A stretch of DNA of 27,902 nt from CADCWN01 sp039810045 (GTDB taxonomy: Bacteria > Chloroflexota > Chloroflexia > Thermomicrobiales > CADCWN01), in assembly GCA_039810045.1 (NCBI GenBank), contig JBDHWF010000039.1, positions 1 through 27,902 of the forward strand, given 5' to 3'. Positions 7,927 to 15,406 of the stretch are shown piece after piece; position 1 is the first letter of the stretch, and each line of letters starts with the position of its first letter. The notes beneath the pieces are model-generated. The model was not told the origin of the DNA and did not search any database. It saw only the letters and a program-made list of their open reading frames with translations. The translations under genes and the position numbers were made by a program.

Positions 7927-7956
7927 AATGTACCATGTTGCAGAACAGCCTGACAA
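7927..7956 (-). promoter_or_regulatory. Promoter candidate upstream of wzm
   Basis: On the minus strand TTGTCA (7956-7951) is followed after 18 bases by TACATT (7932-7927). The first matches the -35 consensus at 5 of 6 positions and the second matches the -10 at 4 of 6. The predicted leader before the GTG at 7844 is about 75 bases. The assignment is weak and based on spacing. Confidence 0.3.
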
Positions 7957-7995
7957 CCATTCTGTGAAACGCACAGCGACCTGGGCGGTTCTGGC

Positions 7996-8262
7996 TTACT
8001 GACTGGCGATTTCCCGACTGGTCCAACGGTGTGGTGCGCGGCGGGCGTGGATCGCCGTCAGGGCAGTAGCGACCTCTGCGGCACTCGCGAACTGGTTCGC
8101 CGACAGGGCTATGGTGTCTTCAATCAGTTCCATCGGGGTATTCTTGCGCGTGTAACAGGCCAATATCTGCTCTTTCGTCGCTGGAAAGGCAAGACCGTTG
8201 AGAAATTGCTTTGCCCGTGATTGGTATTCCTGCTGCTGCACTGCGTCGAATTCAAGTACCAT
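7996..8262 (-). CDS. DUF2795-like small protein
   Basis: This 88-aa protein has the pattern 'LNGLAFPATKEQILACYTRKNTPMELIEDTIALSANQFASAAEVATAL', which resembles the DUF2795 domain: a short hydrophobic strand, PATKEQ, then two helices. The function of the family is unknown. The ATG at 8262 has a strong GAGGAGCGG upstream and lies 12 bases after the stop of the AcuI-like gene, so the two are very probably co-transcribed. The fold may be a small helical adaptor; nothing catalytic is visible. Confidence 0.75.
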   Translation of the reverse strand: MVLEFDAVQQQEYQSRAKQFLNGLAFPATKEQILACYTRKNTPMELIEDTIALSANQFASAAEVATALTAIHARRAPHRWTSREIASQ

Positions 8263-8274
8263 CGTTCCGCTCCT

Positions 8275-9267
8275 CTATCGTTGGAGATCGACGACGATCC
8301 GCCCCCGCACGCCGCCATCGAGCAATGCGCTGGCGAGGGCGGGCACCTCGGCTAAGCTGACTGTCTTGGTCATTTCGCTGAGTAAGTCCAGCGGGAAGGC
8401 ACTGGCAAGCCGCGCCCAGGCGGCATTGCGGCGTTCTGGCGAGGCCATCACTGAATCAACGCCGAGTAGCCGCACGCCGCGCAGGATAAAGGGAAAGACC
8501 GTAGTGGGAAGATCCGTTCCACCAGCCAGCCCACAGGCCGCCACTGCGCCATTGTAGGCAGTGGTGCGTACAAGCGCCGCGAGGGTGTCGCCCCCCACCG
8601 TATCAATGCCGCCCGCCCAGCGTTCTGATTCTAGCGGACGTTTGGAAGGGGTGGCGAGTGCCGCGCGTTCGATAATCTGCGTTGCGCCAAGTTGCCGTAG
8701 GTATGGTTCCTCGTCAGGACGGCCAGTAGAGGCCGTGACGTGATAGCCCGCCTGGGCCAACAACGCCGTGGCGACGCTCCCCACGCCGCCTGTGGCCCCG
8801 GTGACAACGACTTCGCGCTCATTGGGGACTATACCTGCATCTTCCAACGCGAGGACACAGAGGGCTGCAGTGAGCCCCGCCGTACCAAAACTCATCGCTT
8901 GCGCGGCAGAGAGCCCTGCTGGCATTGGCGTGAGCCAGGCCTCTTTGACGCGGGCATAGTCGGCCAGTCCACCCCAATAGCGCTCGCCGACTCCCCAGCC
9001 AGTGAGCAACACAGGTGTTCCTGGGGCAAAGGCGGCTGAGGATGATTCCTCGACCACTCCAGCGAAGTCGATTCCTGGCACCATCGGGTAGGCCCGGACG
9101 ATTTTACCCCGCCCGGTAATCGCCAGGGCGTCTTTGTAGTTCAGCGTCGAATGGCTAATCCGTACCGTTACCTCGCCTGTCGGCAACGCCTCGGACGTGA
9201 GTTCATCGATGGTGGCGACCACTGCGCCATCATTTTCACGCAGGACCAGGGCTTTGAATGGCTCCAT
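8275..9267 (-). CDS. acuI: AcuI/YhdH-family NADPH-dependent quinone/acryloyl-CoA reductase
   Basis: This 330-aa protein belongs to the zinc-free medium-chain dehydrogenase/reductase group. It has HSTLNYKDALAITGRG at about 40-54, PGIDFAGVV at 64-72, and the nucleotide-binding TGATGGVGS at 156-164. It is nearest to YhdH/AcuI, which reduces acryloyl-CoA to propionyl-CoA with NADPH and helps detoxify acrylate from DMSP or the 3-hydroxypropionate route. Family similarity alone does not prove the substrate, so a generic quinone reductase role is possible. The ATG follows AAGGGGG. It sits 17 bases after a 97-aa unknown gene and 12 bases before the DUF2795-like gene. Confidence 0.88.
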   Translation of the reverse strand: MEPFKALVLRENDGAVVATIDELTSEALPTGEVTVRISHSTLNYKDALAITGRGKIVRAYPMVPGIDFAGVVEESSSAAFAPGTPVLLTGWGVGERYWGGLADYARVKEAWLTPMPAGLSAAQAMSFGTAGLTAALCVLALEDAGIVPNEREVVVTGATGGVGSVATALLAQAGYHVTASTGRPDEEPYLRQLGATQIIERAALATPSKRPLESERWAGGIDTVGGDTLAALVRTTAYNGAVAACGLAGGTDLPTTVFPFILRGVRLLGVDSVMASPERRNAAWARLASAFPLDLLSEMTKTVSLAEVPALASALLDGGVRGRIVVDLQR

Positions 9268-9284
9268 CTATCCCCCTTATTCGC

Positions 9285-9578
9285 TTATGACTTGTCCGTT
9301 GGCTCCTCATCAGTAAAGGCGATCAGGCCCATTTGGGAGAGCAGATCGATGATGCGGTGGTTGTTCTCCGCCAGGACGGTCAGCATCGCATCCATATTCG
9401 CTTCGATCAACTGCGGAATCATCCGTGGTTGTAAGTTCTCAACGGTGACGCCTCGTGTCAGGATCTGCCGCATCATCTCGGTGTGAAAGATAGCCTTTGC
9501 CTCGTCAGGGTGCATCAGCACTTCGCCATACTCAGTGCGTGGTGGTTCCGGCGACTCTGGATTAATGGTGTTCATCAT
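9285..9578 (-). CDS. Hypothetical 97-aa acidic protein
   Basis: I do not recognise this family. The first 20 or so residues are Pro- and Glu-rich and look disordered. Residues of about 23-88 form several predicted amphipathic helices (PDEAKAIFHTEMMRQIL, MIPQLIEANMDAMLTVLAENNHRIIDLLSQMG). There is no signal peptide, membrane segment or cysteine. It starts at one of two adjacent ATGs (9578 or 9575). It leads the short operon with the AcuI-like reductase and the DUF2795-like protein, with an extended -10 candidate about 45 bases upstream. Its ordered gene context and good reading frame support a real gene. Confidence 0.7.
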   Translation of the reverse strand: MMNTINPESPEPPRTEYGEVLMHPDEAKAIFHTEMMRQILTRGVTVENLQPRMIPQLIEANMDAMLTVLAENNHRIIDLLSQMGLIAFTDEEPTDKS

Positions 9579-9623
9579 TCCCTGCTATATCTATTATCGG
9601 TACTGTCATTCGCTATGCGATGG

Positions 9624-9632
9624 AGTATAGCA
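9624..9632 (-). promoter_or_regulatory. Extended -10 promoter candidate for the 97-aa/acuI operon
   Basis: On the minus strand this reads TGC-TATACT, an extended -10 element, 45 bases before the ATG at 9578. No good -35 hexamer lies 16-18 bases upstream. The same nine bases occur upstream of the prenyl synthase gene at 15407-15415. Confidence 0.45.
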
Positions 9633-9695
9633 GCAGGACAGGTCGTGCTACACTTTGCCCCGCACGAGCGGCGAGACCAGGGTAGCGCGGGGCGC

Positions 9696-10421
9696 ATGAT
9701 AGGCGACGAGCACTATAACCAAAATCAATCAGCGGATGACGATTCGCCGCTAGCAGGACGGTTACGGCGGCGATCGCGCCGAACAACTGGCCTGACTGCG
9801 TGGCTGGTGCAGCACGGGGCTGGTCGGCGGGCGCTGGCGGTACTTGCCAGCTTTGCGCTGCTGATCGCGCTGCTGGCGTGTCTGCTCAGTGCCTTGCTTG
9901 CAGAACGAACCGTTGATCGGATGCTGCATCCCCCAACCCCCACTCTGGTGCCAACGCCAGATATTACGCGCCTTGGGGCTGGGCCAGTGGTTGGTGCGCC
10001 ATCGGTGGATGTTGCCCTGATTCGGCGGGTCTTGCAGCGGTATAATTCGCCCGCCATTGATGAGGCGCAGGCCCTCTATGATCTGGGAGTAGCGCGCGGG
10101 ATTGACCCAGCCTATTGCCTCGCCTTCTTTATCGTGGAGAGCGCGGCAGGGACACAGGGAGTCGCACGAACGACCTATTCGGTTGGCAATATCCGGGCGC
10201 TGAGTGGGCAGCCTTCGTTTGAAGGCTATCGGCAATACACCAACTGGCGTGAAGGAATTGCTGACTGGTATCGGCTGATTGATGAACTCTATGTCCATGA
10301 GTTGGGCCTCACCACGGTCGAGACAATTGTGCCAGTCTACGCCCCCAGTGAAGACCGTAATGATCCCGATGCGTATATTCTGACAGTGAAGCGCTTAGTG
10401 GCGGGCTGGCGTGGGTATTGA
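9696..10421 (+). CDS. Membrane-anchored lysozyme/glucosaminidase-like protein
   Basis: This 241-aa protein has a basic N-terminus (RLRRRSRRTTG), one hydrophobic segment at about 45-69, a Pro/Thr-rich linker (HPPTPTLVPTPD) and an extracytoplasmic domain from about 105. The domain pattern 'LYDLGVARGIDPAYCLAFFIVESAAGTQGVARTTYSVGNIRAL' resembles lysozyme-like and glucosaminidase (GH73-type) domains, with Glu148 as the likely catalytic acid. The tail 'YTNWREGIADWYRLIDELY' and the repeated 'YILTVKRLV' also fit that fold. It probably cleaves peptidoglycan glycan strands. An upstream extension of the frame to 9483 would run through the divergent promoter, so I use ATG 9696, preceded by GCGGGG. Confidence 0.75.
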   Translation: MIGDEHYNQNQSADDDSPLAGRLRRRSRRTTGLTAWLVQHGAGRRALAVLASFALLIALLACLLSALLAERTVDRMLHPPTPTLVPTPDITRLGAGPVVGAPSVDVALIRRVLQRYNSPAIDEAQALYDLGVARGIDPAYCLAFFIVESAAGTQGVARTTYSVGNIRALSGQPSFEGYRQYTNWREGIADWYRLIDELYVHELGLTTVETIVPVYAPSEDRNDPDAYILTVKRLVAGWRGY

Positions 10422-10446
10422 GCGTGAGATGATCTGAAGAGGTGCC

Positions 10447-11244
10447 GTGCGAAAAGTGCAGAATGGGGCGATGGAGATTGCCTACTGGCGCGAGGGGAGT
10501 GGCCCCCCAATCGTCTGGATTCAGGGGCTGAATGCCGACCATACTGCCTGGACTTCGCAGGTTCTCGCGTTTCGGAAAGAATATGACTGCATCGCGCCAG
10601 ATAATCGCGATGTAGGGCAGAGCGGGCGGGCGACCGCGCCATATACACTGGCAGAGATGGCCGACGACATTCGGGCGGTCCTTGATGATGTTGCGGTAGA
10701 TGATGCCCACGTTGTTGGCTTATCAATGGGTGGAGCAATCGCCCAGGAATTAGCGCTGACCGCGCCAGAGTGGGTGCGGAGCCTCACACTGGTTTCGACG
10801 TTTGCGCGCCTGGATCATCGCCTGGAAGCGATCCTGGCGGCCTGGCAGACGATCTACCCGATTCTTGGCCCCAGCGATTTTGCGCGACAGTCCTGGCCCT
10901 GGCTGCTCTCCTGGCGGTTCTTCGAGCAAGAATCACACCTGCGTAATCTGCAACGCTACGCTGACAATGCCCCTCATCCGCAGGAAGCCGAGGCATTTGT
11001 CCGGCAGGCTGGCGTCACGAAGAATGCTGATCGGCGCGAACGGTTAGCCGCCTTGCGTGTGCCAACGTTGGTGATTAGTGGGAGCGATGATGCGCTGGTG
11101 CCGCCCTACCTTGGGCAGGAGTTAGCCGAGGCGATTCCTGGGGCAACGTATCTCGAGTTAGCGGGCGTAGGCCACTCGGCTAATCTGGAGGGGCGGGCAC
11201 AGTTCAATGCCGCCGTGCGGGAATTTCTCGCTGCACAAGATTAA
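10447..11244 (+). CDS. Alpha/beta-hydrolase fold protein
   Basis: This 265-aa protein shows the full alpha/beta-hydrolase layout. The oxyanion region is VWIQGLNADH at about 24-32, the nucleophile elbow is GLSMGG with Ser93, and the acid is Asp215 in SGSDDALVP. The base is His243 in GVGHSANLE. A helical cap lies at about 125-185. It resembles 3-oxoadipate enol-lactonase-like and other small esterases, but the substrate is not evident. The start is GTG at 10447 with AGAGGTG directly upstream, 25 bases after the lysozyme-like gene, so they probably share a transcript. Confidence 0.9.
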   Translation: MRKVQNGAMEIAYWREGSGPPIVWIQGLNADHTAWTSQVLAFRKEYDCIAPDNRDVGQSGRATAPYTLAEMADDIRAVLDDVAVDDAHVVGLSMGGAIAQELALTAPEWVRSLTLVSTFARLDHRLEAILAAWQTIYPILGPSDFARQSWPWLLSWRFFEQESHLRNLQRYADNAPHPQEAEAFVRQAGVTKNADRRERLAALRVPTLVISGSDDALVPPYLGQELAEAIPGATYLELAGVGHSANLEGRAQFNAAVREFLAAQD

Positions 11245-11268
11245 TAGAGGTGGTTGTCTCGCTGAGCG

Positions 11269-11595
11269 TTACTTACGGGCTGGCGCGCCTTTGGCTGGTG
11301 CTCCTTTGGCTGGTGCGCCGCCTTTCTCGTTACCAGGAACCCATCCTTCGGGCATCTCTGGCTGCGCCCCAAAGAAGAACTCTTCCATCTGCTCATCAAG
11401 CATAGTTCGTGTGGCGGGATCAAGCAGATTCAGACCATAGTGGTTAATCATGATCGTCAGTTGGCTTTGCCATTGCCGCCAGGCTTCTGCCGAAATATGG
11501 TCGTAGATCTGCTGCCCAAGCTCGCCAGGGAATGGTGGTTTTTCAAGCCCCGGTAGTTCTTGACCCAGTTTGGCACAATGAACCATGCGTGCCAT
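11269..11595 (-). CDS. yggX: YggX-like Fe(2+)-trafficking/oxidative protection protein
   Basis: This 108-aa protein matches YggX across about residues 1-80. It has VHCAKLGQELPGL with Cys7, FPGELGQQIYDHIS, EAWRQWQSQLTIMINHYGLNLLDP and the C-terminal MEEFFF. In enterobacteria YggX protects Fe-S proteins and is proposed to traffic iron. The start is ATG 11595, with GAGGAGG five bases upstream. A longer frame from 11622 would place that Shine-Dalgarno inside the gene, so I reject it. The tail beyond about residue 90 is unusual: three near-copies of GAPAK, with a 14-bp DNA repeat behind two of them. The family is best known from proteobacteria. Confidence 0.88.
   Translation of the reverse strand: MARMVHCAKLGQELPGLEKPPFPGELGQQIYDHISAEAWRQWQSQLTIMINHYGLNLLDPATRTMLDEQMEEFFFGAQPEMPEGWVPGNEKGGAPAKGAPAKGAPARK
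11288..11316 (-). repeat. Tandem 15-bp repeat coding the KGAPA tail of YggX
   Basis: The 14 bases CCTTTGGCTGGTGC (plus strand) occur at 11288-11301 and again at 11303-11316, a period of 15 that keeps the reading frame. A third, degenerate unit follows. The repeat codes for the Lys-Gly-Ala-Pro-Ala units at the C-terminus of the YggX-like protein. Confidence 0.8.
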
Positions 11596-11706
11596 CAGTT
11601 CCTCCTCTGCATCAATCGACACCGATCACGCCGCTGACGATCGATGATAGATTGATCGTACGAAGGGTGCGTCTAAATGTCAAGACCAGCGGTTAGGGTT
11701 TGGTCT

Positions 11707-13314
11707 TTATGGCTGTGTGGTTGCCTCTGGGGCCAGCCAACCCAGCTTGACCAAGGCCTCGCGACCAATTTGCCCTAGTGCGACCCCACTGCTAGGGTCG
11801 CTACTATCAGGCACTACCTCAAAGCGCGCCCGCTCGAAATATTGCACCAGGCGGCCATTCTCGGTAACTTCCTCCGAGATGGGGAAACCGAAGACATTAA
11901 CTCCACCATGATCACGCCAATAGGTGAGGAACCAGCCGCTGAGGCTATGGCCAGTCTGGGCAAAGTAGGCGCGTTGGTCGGTACTGTCGAATGGCGGCAC
12001 CATTGGGAAATTACGCCCGTTGGTCATTTCGGCCCCCAGCCGCGCCAGGGCGACTTGCTTGGGATCTTGTGGGTTTGCTTCCAGTTTGGCGCGCTCGAAA
12101 TATTGCACCTGCCGCTTCACTCCATTCGGGTCGGTTTCCTCGAACGCCTCGGTGAGCGGATAACCAAAGACGGCAAGACCCCCGTTGGCGGTCCAGAATT
12201 GGCGAAATGCTCCGACAGTGCTGTGCTTCGTTTCGGGGAAATAGCGCAGATCGGGATCGCTGACTGTTGGCGGATCTTGCGGATCGCTTGGGAGCGTTTT
12301 CACCAACCGCACGGCAGTAATGCGCGTGCTGAACTGTCCACGGCCTACCCAGGCGACAACGGTCCCACCAATCACTGGGTTGCGCGAATCTTCGGCGCGG
12401 GCGAGTGGAAAACTCTTCCCAGAGGCGCGGTCGAAGGCATAGATCCCTGGGGTACCATCGCGCCAATCTTCCCAGACCAGCAGATCGCCCGCAATGCTTG
12501 GGCGCAGCACCAGATTCCCTTCTGTGATCGTCTGCTCTTTGCCCGATTGTCGATCGCGCAAGATCAGGGTGCCTGCCGTATGGCCTGCCACTCGCCGCAC
12601 ATAGGCCAACACGCCGCGATCCGCCGCTGGGGCAATGATATCGGCGTTGTCACTACTGATGATTGTTTCCTGGTTTGCGTGGCGATCATGGCTGACGAGT
12701 ACCCAGTGGTTTTGGCGAAACTCTTCCCAGATGACAGCCTCTTCCGTTAGCGCGATCACCCCGCGGGCGGCGGGTGCAGCGCTGAATGTAAGGGGGCGTT
12801 GACTACTCAGGTCGTAGCCAACAACCTGCCAGCCGTTGCCGCGACTCTCACGCCAGACGAGCGTACTGCCACTGCTGGTCAGGCTGGTTCGCTCACCCGG
12901 GCCAGTCGCGATAGTGAATGGTTCGCCGCCAGTCAGCGCAACACCACGCACAGTTGTCCCGGTTGCACCGCGCTCCAGCCAGACAATGGTCTTGGCTGCC
13001 AATGTTAGTTGGCTACGCTGTGTGTCGTTATCAAAAAGGCGGGTTTCGCGGCCATCGGCCAGGGTGCGTGTGTAAAGTGCGCCACGCGGGTCAAGCCAGA
13101 CCAAGATCGTCCCATCCGTGGCGATCCCTTCGATCGGGATACCCGGCGTTGTGGCGACCAGTTGTGCAGTATTGTAGGGGCGTGTTTCTGCCAGCACGCT
13201 CGGTGTTGGCCGCCCTGCCAGCGGGGCGAGCAGGAAGATGCTGACACAGCAGGCCAGCAGCAGTTGTCGCCATAGCCATCGTGGTTGCGCTATTGTTGTG
13301 CAGTTGCCTGTCAT
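11707..13314 (-). CDS. Secreted beta-propeller protein with two C-terminal 'GGxxVFGxP' repeats
   Basis: This 535-aa protein begins with a signal peptide (basic start, hydrophobic core at about 15-33, likely cleavage after SVLA at 42). The Cys pair in the core is too early for a lipobox. Residues of about 50-335 hold repeated 'TIVWLE / LLVWEDWRDGTPGIYAFDRASGK' blades, like a TolB/WD40-type propeller. Two related repeats follow at about 356-430 and 447-520, each with 'GGxxVFGxP' then 'QYFERA'. Proteins with this repeat are frequent in Chloroflexota; it may bind cell-surface sugars, but no function is proven. A -35/-10 pair lies at 13363-13391. The ATG is at 13314. Confidence 0.82.
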   Translation of the reverse strand: MTGNCTTIAQPRWLWRQLLLACCVSIFLLAPLAGRPTPSVLAETRPYNTAQLVATTPGIPIEGIATDGTILVWLDPRGALYTRTLADGRETRLFDNDTQRSQLTLAAKTIVWLERGATGTTVRGVALTGGEPFTIATGPGERTSLTSSGSTLVWRESRGNGWQVVGYDLSSQRPLTFSAAPAARGVIALTEEAVIWEEFRQNHWVLVSHDRHANQETIISSDNADIIAPAADRGVLAYVRRVAGHTAGTLILRDRQSGKEQTITEGNLVLRPSIAGDLLVWEDWRDGTPGIYAFDRASGKSFPLARAEDSRNPVIGGTVVAWVGRGQFSTRITAVRLVKTLPSDPQDPPTVSDPDLRYFPETKHSTVGAFRQFWTANGGLAVFGYPLTEAFEETDPNGVKRQVQYFERAKLEANPQDPKQVALARLGAEMTNGRNFPMVPPFDSTDQRAYFAQTGHSLSGWFLTYWRDHGGVNVFGFPISEEVTENGRLVQYFERARFEVVPDSSDPSSGVALGQIGREALVKLGWLAPEATTQP

Positions 13315-13339
13315 CCGTATATCTCGCTCTTTGGGCCTA

Positions 13340-13348
13340 TGCTATAGT
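13340..13348 (+). promoter_or_regulatory. Extended -10 promoter candidate for the nucleoside hydrolase gene
   Basis: The plus strand reads TGC-TATAGT, an extended -10 element, 71 bases before the chosen ATG at 13419. No clear -35 is seen. It lies back-to-back with the minus-strand promoter at 13363-13391 in the divergent region. Confidence 0.4.
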
Positions 13349-13362
13349 GCTTGCCTGAACAG

Positions 13363-13391
13363 AGTATACCGATCTCTGGTGTGTATGTACA
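13363..13391 (-). promoter_or_regulatory. Promoter candidate for the secreted propeller gene
   Basis: On the minus strand TGTACA (13391-13386) and TATACT (13368-13363) are separated by exactly 17 bases. The second matches the -10 consensus at 5 of 6 positions and the first matches the -35 at 4 of 6. The leader to the ATG at 13314 would be about 40 bases. Confidence 0.45.
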
Positions 13392-13418
13392 GTGTGGTCG
13401 TGCGCTATGGAGGGCAGG

Positions 13419-14336
13419 ATGGTCGAATCGCTACAGATGATCCTCGATGTTGACACTGGGGTTGACGATGCCATGGCCCTCGCGTTGGCTACGCGCCTGC
13501 CTGAAATCAACCTGCGGATGGTGACGACGGTGGCGGGGAATGTGGGGCTTAACTCGACCACGGCGAATACCTGGCGGGTGCTGGATTACCTTGGTGCTGG
13601 GGATATTCCGATTCATCGCGGGATGAGTCGGCCACTTGTCGGGAAGATCGTGCGGGCTGAGAGTATTCACGGCGAAAGTGGCCTCGGTGGGCTGGTCTTG
13701 CCCGATCCGGCGAGTCGTGAGCAACTCCGCCGTCCCTTCGCGCCAGAGGCGATTATCGATCTGGTCAATAGTGCGCCTGGTGAGTTGACCCTCGTCTTTG
13801 TTGGCCCGCTGACGAATCTGGCTACGGCGATTGCCCTTGATCCTACGTTGCCCGAGCGGATTGGGCGATTGGTGGTGATGGGTGGCTCGTTGCAGGGCGG
13901 GAATGTCACCCCATACGCTGAGTTCAATATTGGCGCAGACCCCGAAGCGGCGGCGCAAGTCTTTGCCGCTTGCTCACTGACAATGGTTGGCCTGGACGTG
14001 ACGATGCAGGTGACGCTGACGCGGGAGATGTGTGCGAAACTGGCAGGATTGACCACGCCAGAAGCGACGATTGTCCGTGAGGCGACCGCGCACTTCTTCC
14101 GCGATGGGGCTGAAGGGAAACCACACTTACACGACCCATTGGCTGTCGGTGTTGCCCTTGATCCCTCACTCTGCGTTACGAAACGGGGAACCGTGCAGGT
14201 CGAAACGGCGACTGCCTGGTGTGCTGGGCGCACGACCCTGGTCGAAGACCCAAACGGGCCACATGAAGTCTGTGTTGGGGTTGATGCTGAACGGTTCCTG
14301 GCGTTGTTCTTCGAGCAGCTGGGCTTGCCGCGTTAG
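13419..14336 (+). CDS. Inosine/uridine-preferring nucleoside hydrolase
   Basis: This 305-aa protein carries the nucleoside-hydrolase calcium site DVDTGVDDA at residues 10-18. It also has VFVGPLTNLA at 127-135, VVMGGS at 152-157, EFNIGADPEAA at 168-178, and a C-terminal HDPLAV histidine. It cleaves the N-glycosidic bond of ribonucleosides to base and ribose for salvage; base preference cannot be read from sequence. Frames from GTG 13392 or ATG 13407 are possible, but only ATG 13419 has a Shine-Dalgarno (GGAGGG at 13409-13414), and starting there keeps the active site at the usual distance from the N-terminus. Its TAG overlaps the stop of the opposing prenyl synthase gene. Confidence 0.92.
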   Translation: MVESLQMILDVDTGVDDAMALALATRLPEINLRMVTTVAGNVGLNSTTANTWRVLDYLGAGDIPIHRGMSRPLVGKIVRAESIHGESGLGGLVLPDPASREQLRRPFAPEAIIDLVNSAPGELTLVFVGPLTNLATAIALDPTLPERIGRLVVMGGSLQGGNVTPYAEFNIGADPEAAAQVFAACSLTMVGLDVTMQVTLTREMCAKLAGLTTPEATIVREATAHFFRDGAEGKPHLHDPLAVGVALDPSLCVTKRGTVQVETATAWCAGRTTLVEDPNGPHEVCVGVDAERFLALFFEQLGLPR

Positions 14337-15322
14337 CGGTGCCGCTCCACGGCGAAGTCAGCCAGGGTGAGCAGTTTGGCTCGGGCATCACTGGGCGGCA
14401 GGATGATCAAAGCCGCCTTCGCCTGCTCGACATAACGGATTGCTTCATCAAGACTCTGGCGGAGCACATCAGAGTCGCGGAGTTTCGCCAGTGCTGCATC
14501 ATAATCGGCCTCAGAAATGTCCTGGCCGATGATGGCGCGCCGGACCAGGGCCACGGCCTCGGGATTGTGGCCGTTACCAATGAAGTAGAGCATTGGGAGG
14601 GTAACGGTACCCTGACGCAGGTCAGAGCCCGCTGGTTTCCCCAGAGTTTCGCTGGTTTCGCGGATATCGAGGACATCATCAACGATTTGGAAGGCGATAC
14701 CAAGATCGGTGGCATATTGCCGCACGGCCTGAATCTGTTCTTCTGGAGCTTCACTGAGTACTGCGGCGATTTCCGCCGAACCAGCAAAGAGCGAAGCAGT
14801 TTTACCGTAGATGCGTCGCTCGTAATCGGCAATCGTTTGATCAACGTCGTGGGCCTTGAATATTTCCCGCAGTTGACCGTCGGTGATCTCGGCGAGGATC
14901 CGCCCGAAGATGTCCATTACACGGGTGCTACCCGTTTGGGCAGCAGTGCGGGCAGCCTGGGCAAAGAGATAATCGCCAATCAGGATGACTGTACCCTGAT
15001 TGAACATTGAGTTAAGGGTTGGGGTACCACGTCGGATATCCGCCTGATCAATCAGATCATCATGCACTAATCCCGCGATATGCAGTAATTCTGACGCCGC
15101 CGCCGCAGTGATCACGAGGTCGGGATCATGATTGAACGCTTGGGCGATCAGCAGCATCAACGCTGGGCGCATACGTTTGCCGCCCGCACTGACAATATCG
15201 TTGACGACAGCAGCTAAGAGCGGGTATTCAACCTCGGCAGCGGCGCGTACACGCTGATCAACGCGCACTAAATCGTCGTGTACTGGCGTAAAGAGGTCTT
15301 GCAAGTCAAGCTTGACGGTCAT
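14333..15322 (-). CDS. Polyprenyl diphosphate synthase (long-chain type)
   Basis: This 329-aa trans-isoprenyl diphosphate synthase has the substrate motif GGKRMRP at 47-53, the first Asp-rich motif DDLID at 88-92 and the second DDVLD at 215-219. The fifth residue before the first motif is Ala83, small rather than aromatic, which in this family allows products longer than farnesyl diphosphate. It could be an octaprenyl/nonaprenyl (IspB-like) or GGPP-type enzyme, feeding menaquinone or carotenoids. The ATG has AGAGG upstream. An extended -10 and a palindrome lie in the leader, which suggests a regulated promoter. It converges on the nucleoside hydrolase gene, with the two stop codons overlapping. 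Confidence 0.92.
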   Translation of the reverse strand: MTVKLDLQDLFTPVHDDLVRVDQRVRAAAEVEYPLLAAVVNDIVSAGGKRMRPALMLLIAQAFNHDPDLVITAAAASELLHIAGLVHDDLIDQADIRRGTPTLNSMFNQGTVILIGDYLFAQAARTAAQTGSTRVMDIFGRILAEITDGQLREIFKAHDVDQTIADYERRIYGKTASLFAGSAEIAAVLSEAPEEQIQAVRQYATDLGIAFQIVDDVLDIRETSETLGKPAGSDLRQGTVTLPMLYFIGNGHNPEAVALVRRAIIGQDISEADYDAALAKLRDSDVLRQSLDEAIRYVEQAKAALIILPPSDARAKLLTLADFAVERHR

Positions 15323-15368
15323 CTCTAACCTCTGCTATTTCGGGGCTCGCTGTCCAACCGCTCCCAGT

Positions 15369-15386
15369 TTTCGGAATTTTCCGAAA
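15369..15386. promoter_or_regulatory. Near-perfect palindrome in the prenyl synthase leader (operator candidate)
   Basis: TTTCGGAATTTTCCGAAA has two perfect 8-base arms (15369-15376 and 15379-15386) around a TT centre. It lies about 20 bases downstream of the -10 at 15407-15412 (minus strand) and before the ATG at 15322. That is the place where a bound dimeric repressor would block transcription. It could instead form a small RNA hairpin in the leader. Confidence 0.55.
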
Positions 15387-15406
15387 CATCCAATCTCTCC
15401 AGCGCT

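Noticed and set aside
9483..9695. N-terminal extension of the lysozyme-like protein
   Set aside because: It would cross the divergent promoter region and overlap the 97-aa gene; the ATG at 9696 gives a normal membrane-anchored protein.
11596..11622. Longer start of the YggX-like protein
   Set aside because: It would include the GAGGAGG Shine-Dalgarno of the ATG at 11595, and family members begin at that ATG.
11842..12750. 302-codon plus-strand frame opposite the propeller gene
   Set aside because: It is long but antisense to a well-supported secreted protein and lacks a ribosome site and any domain.
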